From Alteromonas lipotrueiana (GTDB lineage: Bacteria > Pseudomonadota > Gammaproteobacteria > Enterobacterales > Alteromonadaceae): 64,000 nt of DNA. Made by a program: the position numbers and the translations under genes. The notes beneath the pieces were generated by a model. The model was not told where the DNA came from, made no database searches, and saw nothing but the letters and a program-made list of their open reading frames with translations. The stretch is from the NCBI RefSeq assembly GCF_019249245.1, contig NZ_JAESDK010000008.1, positions 62,001-126,000 on the forward strand, in the 5' to 3' direction. The stretch's first letter is position 1; each line of letters starts with the position of its first letter. Below, piece after piece: positions 62,390-64,000 of this stretch.

Positions 62390-62866
62390 ATGTTCGACAT
62401 CCTCATGTATCTTTTTGAAAATTTTATTCATAGCGAAACCGAAATTCGCGTCGACCAGGATGAGCTTACCGAAGAGTTGGTCCGTGCCGGCTTTCACCAC
62501 GACGAGATTTACAAGGCTTTGGCATGGCTTGAAAAGCTAGCCGCACTTCAAGAAACAGATATTAAACCCTATTTTAGCAGGGGCATTAATTCAAGCCTGA
62601 GTCGTATTTATACTCATGAAGAACAAATGCGCCTGGACGTAGAATGCCGCGGCTTTTTACTCTTTTTAGAACAAGTTTCGGTGCTGGATGCTACAACTCG
62701 TGAAATGGTTATCGACAGAGTCATGGAGATTGATTCGACCGAATTTTGTCTTGAAGATTTAAAGTGGGTGGTACTGATGGTGCTGTTTAATGTTCCGGGC
62801 AAAGAAAATGCCTACGCACAAATGGAAGACTTGCTGTTTGATGAGTCTGATGGTGTTTTGCATTAA
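62390..62866 (+). CDS. smg: DUF494 protein Smg
   Basis: 158 residues of the Smg/DUF494 family: [19 protein letters not shown] at the start and the C-terminal [16 protein letters not shown] followed by [12 protein letters not shown]. The function is not well defined. It starts 1 base after the dprA stop, so the two are coupled. Confidence 0.93.
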   Translation: MFDILMYLFENFIHSETEIRVDQDELTEELVRAGFHHDEIYKALAWLEKLAALQETDIKPYFSRGINSSLSRIYTHEEQMRLDVECRGFLLFLEQVSVLDATTREMVIDRVMEIDSTEFCLEDLKWVVLMVLFNVPGKENAYAQMEDLLFDESDGVLH

Positions 62867-62896
62867 ACCAACCGTATGAGGGTAAACCAAACCTAA

Positions 62897-63439
62897 ATGT
62901 CTAAAATTGACCCGTCTTTATTTAATGCCTCTGGTCAGGATTCACAAACGTGTCCCGAATGTGGTAGCACTCTGCATATACGTAATAGCAAGACAGGTCC
63001 TTTTATTGGTTGTTCAACCTATCCAGCCTGTACTTTTAGCAAACCTTTGCAAGACAACCAAACTACCGTTCTTAAAGAAATTAATGGTACTGAGTGTCCG
63101 CTTTGTCAAAATGTTTTGGCAATAAAGAAAGGACGTTTTGGTATGTTTATCGGCTGTACTAATTTTCCTGACTGTCAGCACATTGAGCCAATTAAAGAAC
63201 AAGAAGATACTCAGTTTTTGTGCCCGCAGTGTAAAACAGGACATATCATTGAAAGAACCAACAAATACGGTAAACAATTTTTTGCCTGTGATAATTATCC
63301 CAAATGCCGTTATGTGTTAAATTCTCAGCCTGTTGTAGGGCCTTGCCCTGAATGCGGCTGGCAGTTGCTTATTCAAAAGAAAGACAAATTGTGTTGCCCT
63401 CAGCCAGCCTGTGACTATAAGCAAGACCAACCTGACTGA
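62897..63439 (+). CDS. yrdD: Topoisomerase I-type C4 zinc-finger protein (YrdD-like)
   Basis: 180 residues made of tandem C4 zinc-finger repeats of the topoisomerase I C-terminal type (CPECGSTLHIRNSKTGPFIGC; CPLCQNVLAIKKGRFGMFIGC-type; CPQCKTGHIIERTNKYGKQFF, then ACDNYPKCRY; CPECGW). No catalytic topoisomerase domain is present. It probably binds single-stranded nucleic acid. It lies between smg and tsaC, as in E. coli (dprA-smg-yrdD-tsaC). Confidence 0.9.
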   Translation: MSKIDPSLFNASGQDSQTCPECGSTLHIRNSKTGPFIGCSTYPACTFSKPLQDNQTTVLKEINGTECPLCQNVLAIKKGRFGMFIGCTNFPDCQHIEPIKEQEDTQFLCPQCKTGHIIERTNKYGKQFFACDNYPKCRYVLNSQPVVGPCPECGWQLLIQKKDKLCCPQPACDYKQDQPD

Positions 63440-63446
63440 GAAACTC

Positions 63447-64000
63447 ATGCAAGACAATACCTCTACAGACCCTATTGCAAACGCATTCACAAGTGGCCAG
63501 TTGTTGGTTTACCCAACTGAAGCTGTGATGGGCCTTGGCTGTGACCCCGACAACGAAGACGCGGTCGGGCAACTGTTGAAGTTAAAGCAGCGGCCGGCAG
63601 CCAAGGGTCTTATATTGTTGGCTGACAATTACTCGCGTTTATTGCCGTATGTTAATGACAATGCTATTGGGCAGGATCGCCGCTATGCTATTTTTTCCAG
63701 CTGGCCAGACGGTATAACCTGGTTATTGCCAAAATCATCTTCTGCCCCTGTCTGGATTACAGGCAGTCATTCAAAGATAGCCGTTAGAGTAACCTCGCAC
63801 CCGGTGGTTAAACATTTATGCGAAAAATTCGGTAAACCGCTGGTTTCAACCAGTGCTAATCCGGCTGGGGCAAACCCTGCGTTGACTACCGCTCAGGCGC
63901 AGGCTTATTTTGGTGACACAGTAACTTATATTCCTGGTGAGGTGGCGGGGCAGGCTCGTCCCAGCTCTATTCGTGACGGTGAAAGCGGACAAATAATACG
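63447..64000 (+). CDS. tsaC: L-threonylcarbamoyladenylate synthase, C-terminal end cut by the window
   Basis: 184 codons are visible, starting with the ATG at 63447 and still open at the window end. Other TsaC proteins are about 190 residues, so only a few codons are missing. It makes threonylcarbamoyl-AMP for t6A37 in tRNA. The YPTEAVMGLGCDPDN start, the KQRPAAKGLILLAD segment and the PLVSTSANPAGANPA and PSSIRDGESG motifs are characteristic. It follows yrdD by 7 bases. Confidence 0.95.
   Translation, partial: MQDNTSTDPIANAFTSGQLLVYPTEAVMGLGCDPDNEDAVGQLLKLKQRPAAKGLILLADNYSRLLPYVNDNAIGQDRRYAIFSSWPDGITWLLPKSSSAPVWITGSHSKIAVRVTSHPVVKHLCEKFGKPLVSTSANPAGANPALTTAQAQAYFGDTVTYIPGEVAGQARPSSIRDGESGQII

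Overview
This window is the replication-origin region of a gammaproteobacterial chromosome, most likely an Alteromonadaceae-type marine organism. The family-level placement is inferred from overall gene content and protein similarity. The gammaproteobacterial assignment is firm: the window has the F1Fo ATP synthase operon, mnmG-rsmG-parA-parB, mnmE-yidC-yidD-rnpA-rpmH, dnaA-dnaN-recF-gyrB, glyQS, polA-spf-engB, def-fmt-rsmB-trkA and dprA-smg-yrdD-tsaC. GATC sites are strongly enriched at the origin, which suggests Dam/SeqA-type control.

Layout. 1-8.4 kb: the tail of a cut gene, an almost gene-free kilobase, then peripheral genes (SEC-C protein, homocysteine methyltransferase, two lipoproteins including an OmpA-domain one, an SnoaL-like secreted protein, an HD-GYP c-di-GMP phosphodiesterase, an alkyltransferase-like DNA repair protein, a DTW-domain tRNA modification enzyme, a membrane protein). 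8.6-15.8 kb: the complete atpIBEFHAGDC operon on the minus strand, with a recognisable promoter and terminator. 15.9-20.2 kb: mnmG-rsmG-parA-parB. 20.2-20.8 kb: oriC, with an AT-rich unwinding element, several DnaA boxes and 21 GATC sites. 20.9-22.9 kb: a mioC-dnaT-like-dnaC-like operon that places the helicase-loading genes right beside oriC and ends in a terminator facing it.

22.9-30.1 kb: an accessory chaperone-usher fimbria cluster (two pilin-like subunits, two chaperones, usher, two-domain tip protein) followed by a CsgD/VpsT-like LuxR regulator that lacks a phospho-acceptor Asp and carries a WLPR motif resembling a c-di-GMP-binding site. 30.2-34.6 kb: mnmE, yajQ, yidC, yidD, rnpA, rpmH. 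34.6-41.5 kb: a second DnaA-box/GATC cluster, then dnaA-dnaN-recF-gyrB, with two parS centromere sites inside recF. 41.6-42.9 kb: two accessory genes, one apparently frameshifted at a run of nine A. 42.9-47.6 kb: glyS/glyQ, tag, a DUF2489 protein and yihI.

47.6-53.5 kb: a candidate CsrC-position sRNA, cytochrome c4, engB, a compact Spot 42 sRNA (spf) with a further terminator behind it, polA, and a third DnaA-box/GATC cluster upstream of polA. 53.5-64 kb: elbB, trkH, trkA, rsmB-fmt-def, a LysM protein, dprA, smg, a topoisomerase-type zinc-finger protein, and tsaC, cut by the window end a few codons before its stop.

The genes fit together as initiation and segregation machinery (DnaA, DnaN, DnaT/DnaC-like, ParA/ParB with parS) around oriC, plus translation and tRNA-modification housekeeping. 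The less expected material is in the fimbrial cluster with its likely c-di-GMP-sensing regulator, the noncoding RNAs in the engB-polA segment, and the three separate DnaA-box clusters.
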